A DNA stretch of 64,000 nucleotides from Ruegeria arenilitoris (GTDB lineage: Bacteria > Pseudomonadota > Alphaproteobacteria > Rhodobacterales > Rhodobacteraceae), in NCBI RefSeq assembly GCF_013035425.1, contig NZ_WQHX01000001.1:186001-250000 (forward strand), in the 5' to 3' direction. Made by a program: the position numbers and the translations under genes. Numbering within the stretch: the stretch's first letter is position 1; each line of letters starts with the position of its first letter. The notes beneath the pieces were generated by a model that was given only the letters and a program-made list of their open reading frames with translations, searched no databases and was not told the origin of the DNA. Positions 46,737 to 56,460 of this stretch are shown one piece after another.

Positions 46737-47498
46737 TCAGGTGAACTGTTCGGAAATCAAGCGCTCTTCTAAGCCGTGACCGGGATCGAATAATATTCGG
46801 TGCTGCACTTTCGGTTCTGATCGAATCTCGACCCAGTCGATGTCGGAGATTGAGATAGAATCTGCATCGGCCATGACAGGCCGTTTGTCCGCTTCGATTA
46901 CATCAAACCGAACCTGAGCGGTCTTCGGTAATAACGCCCCACGCCATCGCCTTGGCCGAAACGCAGCAATTGCTGTAAGAGCCAAAACGTCCGCTCCGAT
47001 AGGAAGAATCGGTCCATGGGCTGAGTAGTTGTAAGCTGTCGAGCCGGCTGGCGTGGACAATAGAGCCCCGTCACAAACAAGTTCTTCCAAACGCTCACGG
47101 CCATCTACACTAATCTTTAGACGCGCCGCCTGGGGGCCCGCACGCAATAGGGACACCTCGTTTATTGCCAGCGCCTCATGCATTGCGCCGGACTGGTCCA
47201 TAGCCTTCATAAAAAGCGGATTGATGACTTCTTCCTCAGCTTCAGACAGCCGGGACAAAAGATCGGTTTCGCCATATTCGTTCATCAGAAATCCGATGGT
47301 CCCGCGATTCATGCCATAGACCGGCTTGTCCAAGTGCTGGGTGCTGTGGAGGGTCCGTAACATAAATCCGTCGCCGCCCAGCGCGACCACGACGTCTGCG
47401 TCGCGGGGGGACACATTGCCATAACGAGCCACCAATGCTTCCCTAGCGGACTGGGCAACATCGACGTCGCTGGCGAGAAAGGCGATTCTTTTAGTCAT
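46737..47498 (-). CDS. nadK: NAD kinase
   Basis: A 253-residue ATP-NAD kinase making NADP. The family motifs are VVALGGDGFMLRTLH (the GGDG loop), NRGTIGFLMNEY, INEVSLLR (NE box) and TPAGSTAYNYSAHGPIL. The start at 47498 gives MTKRIAFLAS, the expected N-terminus; the frame open to 47543 is ignored. It is a single gene, divergent from glyA, with the intrinsic terminator at 46488-46521 downstream. No frameshift or missing motif. Confidence 0.95.
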   Translation of the reverse strand: MTKRIAFLASDVDVAQSAREALVARYGNVSPRDADVVVALGGDGFMLRTLHSTQHLDKPVYGMNRGTIGFLMNEYGETDLLSRLSEAEEEVINPLFMKAMDQSGAMHEALAINEVSLLRAGPQAARLKISVDGRERLEELVCDGALLSTPAGSTAYNYSAHGPILPIGADVLALTAIAAFRPRRWRGALLPKTAQVRFDVIEADKRPVMADADSISISDIDWVEIRSEPKVQHRILFDPGHGLEERLISEQFT

Positions 47499-47664
47499 CT
47501 GATCCGGTTTCCGGTATTGCACATTTGGTTCCGAAACAAACATACCTTTCCAAGATAGACCAGACTTGACGCCGCAGCGGGCTGAATCGTCGCTTTATGT
47601 CTTTTGCACGAGGAGTGTTTCCGATAGGAAATCCGCAAGTTTCCCCCAGCCATGTGGAGCCTCC

Positions 47665-48960
47665 ATGAACGCCAATCTTCGTGACACCGGTTTTTTCACC
47701 CAGTCCCTCGCCGACCGCGACCCAGAGCTGTTCGGTTCGATCAAATCCGAGTTGGGCCGTCAGCGCGACGAGATCGAGCTGATCGCCAGCGAAAACATCG
47801 TCTCTGCAGCTGTGATGGAGGCGCAGGGTTCGGTCATGACCAACAAATATGCCGAAGGGTATCCTGGACGCCGGTATTACGGCGGATGCCAATTCGTCGA
47901 CATTGCTGAAAACCTGGCAATAGACCGCGCCAAGCAGTTGTTTGGATGTCAATTCGCAAACGTTCAGCCGAACTCTGGTTCACAGGCGAACCAAGGTGTT
48001 TTTCAGGCTTTGATCAAACCTGGCGACACTATCTTAGGAATGAGTCTGGATGCTGGCGGCCACTTAACCCATGGTGCCCGCCCGAACCAATCCGGCAAAT
48101 GGTTCAATGCCGTGCAATACGGTGTACGCAAGCAAGACAACATGTTGGACTATGACCAGGTAGAAGCGTTGGCGAAGGAGCACCAGCCGAAGTTGATCAT
48201 CGCAGGAGGATCTGCGATTCCACGCCAAATCGACTTTGCCCGCATGCGCGAAATCGCCGATATGGTCGGCGCCTATCTGCATGTAGACATGGCGCATTTC
48301 GCTGGTCTGGTGGCGGCGGGCGAACACCCCTCGCCGTTTCCTCACGCCCACGTGGCCACAACAACAACGCACAAGACACTGCGTGGTCCGCGTGGCGGCA
48401 TGATCCTGACCAATGACGAAGAAATCGCCAAGAAAGTGAATTCCGCGATCTTTCCCGGTATTCAAGGCGGCCCGCTTATGCACGTGATTGCAGGTAAAGC
48501 CGTTGCCTTAGGCGAGGCCCTTCAGCCAGCTTTCAAAGACTATATCAGGCAGGTTGTGGTGAACGCACAGGCGCTTTCGGATCAACTAATCAAGGGCGGT
48601 TTGGATACTGTCACTCACGGTACCGACACACATGTTGTGTTAGTCGACCTGCGCCCCAAAGGTGTCAAAGGCAACGCCACCGAGAACGCTTTGGGTCGGG
48701 CACATATCACCTGTAACAAAAACGGTGTGCCATTTGATCCGGAAAAACCGACTATTACCAGTGGCATCCGTTTGGGCTCACCCGCGGGAACGACGCGTGG
48801 TTTTGGCGAAACTGAGTTCCGCCAAATAGCGGACTGGATCATCGAGGTGGTCGATGGTTTGGCCGCCAACGGCGAGGATGGAAATGGTGAGATCGAATCA
48901 AAAGTCAAAGCAGAAGTTACTGAACTTTGCGCCCGCTTCCCGATCTATCCCAACCTGTAA
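47665..48960 (+). CDS. glyA: Serine hydroxymethyltransferase
   Basis: A 431-residue PLP enzyme interconverting serine and glycine with tetrahydrofolate. The PLP lysine lies in [15 protein letters not shown], and the N-terminal [11 protein letters not shown] and YPGRRYYGG are diagnostic. The start at 47665 follows GGAG by 5 nt and matches the family N-terminus. The 166-bp gap to nadK carries both promoters; a weak hairpin GGAAA/TTTCC lies before the start, not assigned to any known riboswitch. A strong terminator follows. Confidence 0.97.
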   Translation: MNANLRDTGFFTQSLADRDPELFGSIKSELGRQRDEIELIASENIVSAAVMEAQGSVMTNKYAEGYPGRRYYGGCQFVDIAENLAIDRAKQLFGCQFANVQPNSGSQANQGVFQALIKPGDTILGMSLDAGGHLTHGARPNQSGKWFNAVQYGVRKQDNMLDYDQVEALAKEHQPKLIIAGGSAIPRQIDFARMREIADMVGAYLHVDMAHFAGLVAAGEHPSPFPHAHVATTTTHKTLRGPRGGMILTNDEEIAKKVNSAIFPGIQGGPLMHVIAGKAVALGEALQPAFKDYIRQVVVNAQALSDQLIKGGLDTVTHGTDTHVVLVDLRPKGVKGNATENALGRAHITCNKNGVPFDPEKPTITSGIRLGSPAGTTRGFGETEFRQIADWIIEVVDGLAANGEDGNGEIESKVKAEVTELCARFPIYPNL

Positions 48961-48977
48961 GTAAGGCTTTACAGGGA

Positions 48978-49007
48978 AACGGCGCCTTAAGTTGGCGCCG
49001 TTTTTTT
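48978..49007 (+). terminator. Intrinsic terminator of glyA
   Basis: A 9-bp perfect stem, AACGGCGCC and GGCGCCGTT, with a 7-nt loop (48978-49002) is followed by TTTTTTT. It begins 17 bp after the glyA stop. On the minus strand the preceding sequence lacks a comparable run, so it is mainly a + strand terminator. Confidence 0.92.
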
Positions 49008-49032
49008 GGGTCTCACGGCAACTCCGAAACGG

Positions 49033-49407
49033 TTAAATAAACCCACGCCAGTTGAGAACCACCAAAACTGCAACTGACAGTACTAAGAAACCCAAAGCAA
49101 CAGAACCTAGGTAGCTAAGAAACCAACCCCAGCGGCGATCAGCCAAATTGATCGCATTCAGATGCTCCTGAACCTCCTCCGACGCTTTTTCAAGCGCGGG
49201 TGTGTCTAGGATCAACCTCAACCTTGGGTGTTCGGCCAATTTTTCAGCATTCGCCAAAACTAACGCCTGTTTGTAAACCCGACGCGGCAACCGCCGCTTG
49301 GCGCGCTTTACAGACTCAGACAAAGTCTTGTCGCGCAAACCTAGTTTTTTTTGCAGCAACAGAACCGTTTCAGCGATCTGAGACTGAATGTTTGCTTCAT
49401 GCGACAT
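49033..49407 (-). CDS. Small tail-anchored membrane protein of unknown function
   Basis: A 124-residue protein with a soluble, helical, highly charged N-terminal part (many Lys and Arg around ESVKRAKRRLPRRVYKQAL) and one C-terminal transmembrane helix (SYLGSVALGFLVLSVAVLVV) followed by a few residues. GGAGGAACC lies before the ATG. I recognise no family. It is divergent from the esterase and convergent with glyA, and stands alone. Confidence 0.6.
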   Translation of the reverse strand: MSHEANIQSQIAETVLLLQKKLGLRDKTLSESVKRAKRRLPRRVYKQALVLANAEKLAEHPRLRLILDTPALEKASEEVQEHLNAINLADRRWGWFLSYLGSVALGFLVLSVAVLVVLNWRGFI

Positions 49408-49495
49408 CGGTTCCTCCTGCGCAGTAATGTAACGCCCCTCGAAACCAGCGACAATGGGGGTGGTTGTTCCCCGCAGTGGCGGGTATCACGACTTT

Positions 49496-50254
49496 ATGCT
49501 TAACACGATCCTCCACGGTGCCCCATCAGACCAACCACCGCTGCTGATTGCCCATGGCCTTTATGGTTCAGCGCGAAACTGGGGCGTTATCGCCCGCAGG
49601 CTATCAGATGAAAGACAAGTTGTGGCGGTGGATATGCGCAATCATGCCTACAGTTTTTGGGATGAACATCATGACTATCCCAGTTTGGCGCAAGATTTAG
49701 CCGAAGTTATCGACTCGGTTGGTGGGCGTGCAGACGTGCTTGGACACTCCATGGGTGGCAAGGCATCGATGGTTTTGGCACTGGAACACGGCGCTTTGGT
49801 TCGCAAACTGGTTGTTGCCGACATCGCGCCGGTCACGTATTCCCACAGCCAGATTCAGTTTATCGAGGCGATGCGCGCCATCGATTTGGCGGGTATCACC
49901 CGCCGTTCAGACGCTGAAACGCAACTGGCAGAACTTGGGGTTGAAAAATCCCTACAGAGTTTTTTTACGCAGTCGCTGGACCTCGAACAGAAACGCTGGC
50001 GATTGAATCTGGATGTTCTAGGTGCCGAAATGTCAAAAATCATGAGCTTTCCCAAAACAGACAGCTCATGGGGCGGATCCGCTCTGTTCTTAACCGGCGC
50101 GGCATCCGATTATGTGCTACCAGAGTATCGCTCTGGAATACGGGCATTATTTCCAAAAGTCCGTTTTGCGAAAATACCCGGCGCAGGTCACTGGCTTCAT
50201 GCCGACAGGCCCCGTGAGTTCGAGGCCGCCGTCAGAACCTTTTTGAACGCCTGA
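49496..50254 (+). CDS. Alpha/beta-fold hydrolase (YbfF-like esterase)
   Basis: A 252-residue alpha/beta hydrolase. Family parts are LLIAHGLYGSARNWGVIARRL (18 of which form the oxyanion loop), VDMRNHAYS, the nucleophile elbow LGHSMGGKASM, and the late catalytic His in PGAGHWLHADRP. These resemble YbfF-type acyl-CoA/ester hydrolases. The start at 49496 is taken from the family N-terminus; no good Shine-Dalgarno is seen, and an in-frame ATG at 49454 would add 14 residues. The substrate is unknown. Confidence 0.83.
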   Translation: MLNTILHGAPSDQPPLLIAHGLYGSARNWGVIARRLSDERQVVAVDMRNHAYSFWDEHHDYPSLAQDLAEVIDSVGGRADVLGHSMGGKASMVLALEHGALVRKLVVADIAPVTYSHSQIQFIEAMRAIDLAGITRRSDAETQLAELGVEKSLQSFFTQSLDLEQKRWRLNLDVLGAEMSKIMSFPKTDSSWGGSALFLTGAASDYVLPEYRSGIRALFPKVRFAKIPGAGHWLHADRPREFEAAVRTFLNA

Positions 50255-50635
50255 CTATTTTTGGTCTGCAACCGCGCCGCCGCCGTTTACCCAATCTGAG
50301 AACCCGCCCAGGTTATAGACTTGTTCGTAACCCATGTCCTTTAGCAGCTTGCCCGCCAAGGCCGCGCGGCCACCTGACGCGCAGTGCAGCACAATCGGTC
50401 GATCCAGCTGTAATTCCGGATCGTGCGAAGGCATATCCGGGTCGGCGCGAAATTCCAGCATGCCTCGCGAAATATGATGCGATCCTGCGGCGCGACCAGT
50501 CCGTTCCAACTCAGGCGCATCTCTGATGTCGAGCAGCAAAGCCCCCTGCTCAATCAAGTCTTTGGCGCGCTGTGCGTCGATCCTCTCGACCACGGCATTT
50601 GCGGCCTCCATCATGGCTTTGACCGTCAATGGCAT
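50255..50635 (-). CDS. Single-domain rhodanese-like protein
   Basis: A 126-residue cytosolic rhodanese. The N-terminal strand region is LLLDIRDAPELERTGRAAGS, and the active-site loop is LHCASGGRAALAGKLL with the catalytic Cys; NLGGFSDWVNGG is the C-terminal family motif. GGAGA lies 8 nt before the ATG at 50635. Such proteins move sulfane sulfur or act as sensors. Its end abuts the convergent esterase stop. Confidence 0.85.
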   Translation of the reverse strand: MPLTVKAMMEAANAVVERIDAQRAKDLIEQGALLLDIRDAPELERTGRAAGSHHISRGMLEFRADPDMPSHDPELQLDRPIVLHCASGGRAALAGKLLKDMGYEQVYNLGGFSDWVNGGGAVADQK

Positions 50636-50719
50636 GTACAAGTCTCCTGTGCAAATTCCACTGGATGCTAGCATGCAATTTTCAGAAGAAGTAGCCAGCG
50701 CAGCGCGCAAGCCATAACT

Positions 50720-52060
50720 TTAATGCTCCCGAAATGCCCGGGACATACTATCTGTCACCGGTTTGGCAATGTAGGCCGCGAATGTCCGCTCTTCGGTTTG
50801 GATCATAATTTCGGCTGGCATACCCGGAGTGGGCACGAAACCATTTACTCGACCCATTTCGTCAGGGGTCAGTGAAATCCGTGCAAGGTAAACTTCTTGC
50901 GGGATGCCTGCCGCGTCTTCAAGCAACGAGTCAGCCGAGACATAGAAGACCTCGCCGTACAAAACAGGCGTCGTCCTCTGGTTCAGGGCCACAAGGCGCA
51001 CCGAAGCTATCTGGCCGGTTGCCACGCTGTCGATCTCGGTTCGCGGTATCTGGGCCTCGATGATCAGTGGCGCATCGGCGGGTAGAATTTCGGCAATTGG
51101 TTCACCGGTTTCAATGACGCCGCCAGGGGTATGGTGATGGAGCCGCACAACGGTTCCCGTAACCGGGGCCCGTACGACAGCGCGGTCCAGTATGCTGCGT
51201 GCCTGCCTTGCTTTTTCCCGAACGCTTTCAAGGTCTGCTTCGATCACGCCGAGTTCGTCCAAAGCCGCTTCACGATATGCTGATCGGGTTCTCAAGATCT
51301 GCTCTTCGTATTTCAGCAGCATCTGGTTAACTTCTGCTGTTTCGGCGTTAAGCCTGGCCAGTTGCCCTTCGGCCTCGGCTTGGACACGTCGGATCGTGTT
51401 CAGATCACCCTTGCGCACCAATCCTTTTTCGAACAATGACGCTTTCGTATCATACTCTTCCTTCAGGATATCAGAGCGGCGCTGAAGACTGCTCAATTGG
51501 GCCTCAAACCCCGTAGCCCGGATGCGCAATGCCTCCATATTACGTTCAAGCAATGCAATGTCATTCATGAGTGTCTTGCGCGAAACATCAAAGCTCAGCT
51601 TTTGACTGTCGAGGATGGTCATCACTTCCACATCATCGGAAGCTTCAATCAGGTTGGCGGAAAAGACTAAGCGTTCTCTTTCACTGTGCTCGGCCAATAG
51701 CCTTTCGGTCATTGCCTGAAGTCGGATTTTGCGAATGAACAATTCACGTTCGTTTGCCTCGGCAGAAGTCTGGTCAAGGGTCATCAGGATTTGCCCCGCT
51801 TCGACTGCCTCGCCTTCGGACACAAGAATATCTTCGATAATGCCACCTTCTAGGTGCTGAACGATTTTGTTTCGTCCCGTTGCAACGAAACTGCCTTGTG
51901 CGATTACAGCTGCTGCAAGAGGCGCCCGAAACGACCAAATACCAAAACCGCCAAAGCACACCACCAACATAATCAATCCAAGCACGATCTGTTTGTTGAT
52001 CGAACGCGGAACTTCGGAATACCAATAGGCTGGCTCTTCGACTTTAACCAAATCGCTCAT
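50720..52060 (-). CDS. Type I secretion membrane-fusion (HlyD-family) adaptor
   Basis: A 446-residue HlyD/PrtE-type adaptor that links the ABC exporter to the outer-membrane channel. There is a short cytosolic tail, one transmembrane helix (~27-46), a biotinyl-lipoyl half (ARGNK-type region QGSFVATGRNKIVQHLEGG), a long coiled coil (~100-280), then the second lipoyl half and the beta-barrel (APVTGTVVRLHHHTPGG). It follows the ABC gene after 3 bp. No TolC-like outer-membrane gene is present in the cluster, so a channel encoded elsewhere must complete the system. Confidence 0.92.
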   Translation of the reverse strand: MSDLVKVEEPAYWYSEVPRSINKQIVLGLIMLVVCFGGFGIWSFRAPLAAAVIAQGSFVATGRNKIVQHLEGGIIEDILVSEGEAVEAGQILMTLDQTSAEANERELFIRKIRLQAMTERLLAEHSERERLVFSANLIEASDDVEVMTILDSQKLSFDVSRKTLMNDIALLERNMEALRIRATGFEAQLSSLQRRSDILKEEYDTKASLFEKGLVRKGDLNTIRRVQAEAEGQLARLNAETAEVNQMLLKYEEQILRTRSAYREAALDELGVIEADLESVREKARQARSILDRAVVRAPVTGTVVRLHHHTPGGVIETGEPIAEILPADAPLIIEAQIPRTEIDSVATGQIASVRLVALNQRTTPVLYGEVFYVSADSLLEDAAGIPQEVYLARISLTPDEMGRVNGFVPTPGMPAEIMIQTEERTFAAYIAKPVTDSMSRAFREH

Positions 52061-52063
52061 CGA

Positions 52064-54373
52064 TTATCCCCCCTTGCCCTGCAACTCGGGTTTTGGACGT
52101 GATCCGTTAAGTTGTTCCAGCACTTGCTCGCGCTGACCGAACAAAGCGACGCGCCCATCTGTCAAAAGCATAATTTTGTCTACAACGTTCAAAAGTGTGG
52201 GTTTCTGCGTGATTACCACAACGGTGATCTTGCTTTCCTTGGCTTGTCCTATTGCCCGCGCCAGTGCTTTATCCCCTGCCACATCCAGATTAGAGTTCGG
52301 CTCGTCCAATACAACCATGCGCGGATTTCCAAAAAATGCGCGCGCGAGTGCAATACGCTGTTTCTGTCCACCGGACAGGGGTGAACCGTCTGCCGCAACA
52401 ACTGTCTCATAGCCCTGCGGGAGGGTCGCAATCATATTGTGCACGTCGGCCAGCACTGCGGCGTCGTGGATCTGTTCGTCTGTCGCATCCGCGCGCATGC
52501 GGCCAATGTTATCCTTAATTGTTCCGGGGAAAAGCTGTACGTCCTGCGGAAGGTAGCCAATGCTTTCGCCAAACTGTCGCGGATCCCAGTTGCGAATATC
52601 CATCAGGTCCAGTCGGACGCTGCCCGATGTCGGCAGGATCGACCCGACAAGTGTTTTACCAAGCGTGGTTTTACCAGCGCCCGAATTGCCAATGATGGCC
52701 AGCGTTTCACCCGGGTTCAGCGAGAAAGAGATTCCATTTAGGACAACGCGCTTGGTGCCACCAGGCACGTACAGCAGGCGCTCCACATCCACGCGTCCTT
52801 CTGGACGTGGCAGACGGAGTTTCTCAAACTGCAAAGCAGAATTTGACAAGAGCGCCTTGATCCGCCCAAACGAACCGCGGGTAAGCAGGAAGGTATTCCA
52901 ACCTTCGATTGAACCTTCGATCGGCGCAAAAGCACGACCAGCGATTATCGACGCAGCGATAACCATACCTCCGGTGATTTCGCCCTGCAGCGCAAGGAAA
53001 GCGCCCCAGCCTAGAATTCCGATTTGGGTCAACAGGCGAACCGCGCGCGATATCGCAGCAAATATCACGTTTCGGTCCTGCGCTCGCACCTGCCATGTTA
53101 ATGACTGGGCTGTATCGCGACCCCAAATGCGCACTGCCTCTGGGATCATTGCAAGAGCATTGATGATCTGGCTGTTTCGCGCCATCGAGTCCAGGTGCTG
53201 GTTGGCCAGAGACTGTGCCTGATTGGCCTTTGCAAAGGGTTTGGCCGTCATTTTCTGGTTGATCAGCGCAATCGTCATCAACAGCAGCGCGGTCACGACC
53301 ACGATCATACCCAGTTGCGGATGAACCAAGAAAATCATCAATATGAAAAGCGGTGCGAAGGGTACATCGAGAAATGAGATCAGCGTCCCAGAAACCAGAA
53401 ATCCACGCACTTGCTGTAAATCTCCTAAGGTTTGATATTCTCGCCCGTTACCATGTAACGAGGCGTGTGCCGCCGCACTTAGAACCGGTGCACCAAGCCT
53501 TGCGGCCACTTCGACAGCGGTTCGCATCAGCATGAATCGCCTGACTGCGTCGAAAGCCGATTGAAATATCACAGCCCCGGCAACAATAGCTGTAAGCATT
53601 ATCAACGTGTCAATCGAACGGCTGGTCAGAACGCGATCGCTGATTTGAAACAAGTAGATTGGTATAGCAAGAATAAGAACGTTTGTCGCGCAAGTTAGCA
53701 AAAGCACGAAAGACAAATTGCGCCAGATCGCTCTCAGCGAAGTTCGAAGCGTTTTCTGAAAGTCTTCGGGCGGGGTTCTTTTGTGAAAGGTTTGGGGTGG
53801 CCCTTTGCCGTCTCCTCCGCCAGTTGAAGTGGAGCGGACGAGCGGCTCATTTGCCTTAGCTTCAATCGTCGTGCCTATGCGCTCTTTGTCACCCGTTGGC
53901 GCAGAGGGGGTCATGCGCGCATTATCGGGTCGCGCTTTTTCACGATCGGGGCTTTTGGAATCGGCCACCCCATTGTCGCAACCCACAGGGTCTTTCTGTT
54001 TCTCAGGCTGCGACTGTGCACGACGATGGGGAGTATCGGCGCGCGAATTCTCAGGCTCTTTCTGTGCCTGTTCTTCCGGTTGATTGACAAATTTCAGATT
54101 TGAGACGCTGGCGTCGGACTCGTCAGGCCCGACTTGCGGCGGCCCATTAGTTGGTGTCTGAGACCCTGTCGGGCCAGCAACTGCAGAACCGGCTTGGACG
54201 TCTGCCACACGCATGTCCTTGGTCAGGAGGAGCTGAGAGACAAAGCCTGCCGGATCAACCGGTTTTGACCCCAAGACCCGGTCACTGGGTTTCAGGGTCA
54301 AAGGCGCACCACCTCCGTGCCGGTCCAATGGGCTGGCGTAACGGGTGCGACGCGACGAAAAAACGATCGACAT
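52064..54373 (-). CDS. Type I secretion ABC exporter (PrtD-type) with long N-terminal extension
   Basis: A 769-residue fused permease/ATPase of the type I secretion class. The first ~210 residues are polar, disordered-looking and rich in Pro, Ser, Lys and Glu; ordinary PrtD proteins (~575) lack this part. Six helices then run from ~218 to ~500. The ATPase has Walker A GNSGAGKTT (562-570), Q-loop YLPQD, signature LSGGQKQRIALARAF and Walker B MVVLDEPNSNLD. At the H-loop position the sequence is VVVITQKPTLL, so Gln723 stands where His is usual. No C39 peptidase domain is visible. AAAAGG lies 7 nt before the ATG. It follows the 653-residue protein by 37 bp. Confidence 0.92.
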   Translation of the reverse strand: MSIVFSSRRTRYASPLDRHGGGAPLTLKPSDRVLGSKPVDPAGFVSQLLLTKDMRVADVQAGSAVAGPTGSQTPTNGPPQVGPDESDASVSNLKFVNQPEEQAQKEPENSRADTPHRRAQSQPEKQKDPVGCDNGVADSKSPDREKARPDNARMTPSAPTGDKERIGTTIEAKANEPLVRSTSTGGGDGKGPPQTFHKRTPPEDFQKTLRTSLRAIWRNLSFVLLLTCATNVLILAIPIYLFQISDRVLTSRSIDTLIMLTAIVAGAVIFQSAFDAVRRFMLMRTAVEVAARLGAPVLSAAAHASLHGNGREYQTLGDLQQVRGFLVSGTLISFLDVPFAPLFILMIFLVHPQLGMIVVVTALLLMTIALINQKMTAKPFAKANQAQSLANQHLDSMARNSQIINALAMIPEAVRIWGRDTAQSLTWQVRAQDRNVIFAAISRAVRLLTQIGILGWGAFLALQGEITGGMVIAASIIAGRAFAPIEGSIEGWNTFLLTRGSFGRIKALLSNSALQFEKLRLPRPEGRVDVERLLYVPGGTKRVVLNGISFSLNPGETLAIIGNSGAGKTTLGKTLVGSILPTSGSVRLDLMDIRNWDPRQFGESIGYLPQDVQLFPGTIKDNIGRMRADATDEQIHDAAVLADVHNMIATLPQGYETVVAADGSPLSGGQKQRIALARAFFGNPRMVVLDEPNSNLDVAGDKALARAIGQAKESKITVVVITQKPTLLNVVDKIMLLTDGRVALFGQREQVLEQLNGSRPKPELQGKGG

Positions 54374-54410
54374 AAATAAACCTTTTAGTCACTCGTAACT
54401 TACAGAAAAG

Positions 54411-56372
54411 TCAAGCCAGCAAGGTCTGAAGGCCATCGGTAGTTTCGGCCATTTCACCCGGCGTAAGATCATTTCCTTTCGGCCCGATCCCAGTTTCATC
54501 GCCCGGGACATTCATTTCGTCCATGATCAGCGCAATCGCTTCGTTCGCGATTTCCTCGACCTCTTCGTGCGACGGAACGTCAATCAGGCTTGCCTGATGT
54601 AATAGCAAGTCTGAGTATTCACCCTCGGCGGCCATCACAGTCGAGTCAACACCAGATTTGACAATATTTGCTGCGTTGAGCATCGCATTGCTACCTGCAA
54701 CGACTTCTGTTGCGTGTGCATTTGGACCATGCAAGTGCACATCGTCCTGATCTGCAAGCACGGTCACCTGTTCGAAGACGTTAACCTGTAACAGATTACC
54801 CTCGATGTTAAGAACGCGCAGCTGCTCCATCCCGGCAAAGGTTGGGTCATTCAACAATGCATCATGTAGTGCATCAATGTCTGACTCGGTCAAATCCATC
54901 GCGGCGCTCAGGTCGTCGTTAAGTTCTTCATGAACATCCCTGCCAGTCGTGTTGACCGAAGCCATATTCATCAGCAGGTTCTCATCGGCGCCATCCTCGA
55001 CACCCGCCATACCGCCAGAAACCACATCGTCGTCCATCAGGACCAGCGTCTGCATCAGTATGTCGATTGAGATCATATCTCCGCCGACCATCACCAAGTC
55101 GTAGTAGGACCCCAATTGTATGATGTTACTTACATTAACCATCTCATTGTCGCCCAACGCATAAAGGGTGGTCGACGCCGAGATTTCCGTCCCGATATGG
55201 TCAATGTCAGTTGCGTCAGTTTCTTGTTTAACGAAATTCGATACGATTAGGTCGCCGTTAATCCAGTCAATCGTGATCCACTCTGGCTGACCTTCGTTTT
55301 CCGCGCTGTCATCTATCCAGTAGGCCGGGTTTTCTTCAACGCTGATATGCGAAGTTTGGACAACATTGGTGCCGGATTTGTTTGCGGGTGCTCCAACATC
55401 CATGTCAGAGACAACAGCCACCTGACTAATCATGGTCAAACTAACCGACTGGCCGCCAACGGCAATATAAGGCGCGTCGATCCACGCCACTGTCGCCGAT
55501 ACCTCATTGATGGCCAGATTTCCGCCAGTGACGACCGAGTGTCCATCATTGAACTCGTCTTCGTCATCACGATCCCACTCCGCAGGAAACGGATCGGGCG
55601 AGGTTTCTTCGTCAACTTGCTCTTTCTTGTGGAATGAAGGCAGAAGTTCGTCCCATTCCGGGGCTTCATCAACATACTCACCGTTGACTATGATGCCCAA
55701 AGCGTCTGCACCGTGGAATTGGTGTACCGTCACTCCTTCGAGGTTCGAAATTGACGGCGACAGCATTTCCTGCGCCAAGGCTTTGACGTAGTCTATCGAA
55801 AGGTAATCGGCAATCGAATAAGACGGCGCGGACACAGCGTGCAACGATGTCGCCACCTGCGTCGCTTCTTCTGCCTCAGCAATCAATTCATCGGCATCGC
55901 GGAAATCACCCTCGCCGATCGTATCGTTGTCGCTTAGCACTAGGCTTTGGAAAGTATAGGTGACTGCCGAACCTATCGGTTGTTCGGCCTCGATTTCGGG
56001 CTGCACGGGGACCACATTGAATTTAACTTCCGTAGAGCCGATCGGCAAATTTTCGGAAAATAGCGGCCCCGCCACAAAGGGCTGGCCTACATTGATCACG
56101 GTTTCCTCAAATGGAGCGCCAGAGTATGTAGACGGCGTTGGGTCAATAGGGGGTGTGAAAAACTTGTAAGGAAGGGGTTTGTAAGCACCCTCTTCCGGGC
56201 TCAGTTCGGCCCTAATTGTGATGATTGTGGGATCTTCCAATTCTTCCAGTTCAAACTTGCGCCGCAACGCCGTGAACTCTTCATATTGATCCCTTAGTCG
56301 GGCTTGCTCAATTGTAAGGTCAAAGGTTCCAATAAAGTGTGCGATCTTTTCGGTAACACTGTCGAAAGACAT
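54411..56372 (-). CDS. Large acidic repeat protein, candidate type I secretion substrate
   Basis: A 653-residue acidic protein with no signal peptide and no transmembrane helix, in the same operon as the exporter. I recognise no named family. A nine-residue unit, Q-x-x-V-[LV]-x-D-x-D-like, recurs: QSLVLSDND (142-150), QVAVVSDMD (317-325), QTLVLMDDD (441-449) and QVTVLADQD (535-543). Each of the later copies sits in a ~44-residue block beginning N-x-x-N and passing GG. A further block, MLNAANIVKSGVDSTVM (564-580), also fits. There are no GGxGxDxU RTX repeats. AAGGA lies 8 nt before the ATG. Position and composition suggest an exported matrix or surface protein; export is inferred. Confidence 0.65.
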   Translation of the reverse strand: MSFDSVTEKIAHFIGTFDLTIEQARLRDQYEEFTALRRKFELEELEDPTIITIRAELSPEEGAYKPLPYKFFTPPIDPTPSTYSGAPFEETVINVGQPFVAGPLFSENLPIGSTEVKFNVVPVQPEIEAEQPIGSAVTYTFQSLVLSDNDTIGEGDFRDADELIAEAEEATQVATSLHAVSAPSYSIADYLSIDYVKALAQEMLSPSISNLEGVTVHQFHGADALGIIVNGEYVDEAPEWDELLPSFHKKEQVDEETSPDPFPAEWDRDDEDEFNDGHSVVTGGNLAINEVSATVAWIDAPYIAVGGQSVSLTMISQVAVVSDMDVGAPANKSGTNVVQTSHISVEENPAYWIDDSAENEGQPEWITIDWINGDLIVSNFVKQETDATDIDHIGTEISASTTLYALGDNEMVNVSNIIQLGSYYDLVMVGGDMISIDILMQTLVLMDDDVVSGGMAGVEDGADENLLMNMASVNTTGRDVHEELNDDLSAAMDLTESDIDALHDALLNDPTFAGMEQLRVLNIEGNLLQVNVFEQVTVLADQDDVHLHGPNAHATEVVAGSNAMLNAANIVKSGVDSTVMAAEGEYSDLLLHQASLIDVPSHEEVEEIANEAIALIMDEMNVPGDETGIGPKGNDLTPGEMAETTDGLQTLLA

Positions 56373-56424
56373 GTCAATGATCCTTAACTACCTCACCGAT
56401 ACAAATTTCCGGTTTGGCTTATCG

Positions 56425-56451
56425 GCCGTGGCCACACCGTGTGGCCACGGC
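56425..56451. other. Strong intergenic hairpin between the two candidate substrate genes
   Basis: A perfect 13-bp inverted repeat lies here: GCCGTGGCCACAC (56425-56437) and GTGTGGCCACGGC (56439-56451), folding as an 11-bp stem with a 5-nt loop. It lies 52 bp before the start of the 653-residue gene and has no T-run, so it looks like an mRNA-stabilising or attenuating element rather than a full terminator. Confidence 0.75.
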
Positions 56452-56460
56452 AATTTCGTT

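Noticed and set aside
47499..47664. Possible riboswitch before glyA
   Set aside because: Only a weak GGAAA/TTTCC hairpin is visible; I could not match it to a known folate, SAM or glycine aptamer. A covariance-model search would decide.
53805..54083. Frames opposite the N-terminal tail of the ABC exporter
   Set aside because: They are shadows of the disordered, codon-biased tail; the exporter frame is continuous with the permease and has its own ribosome site.
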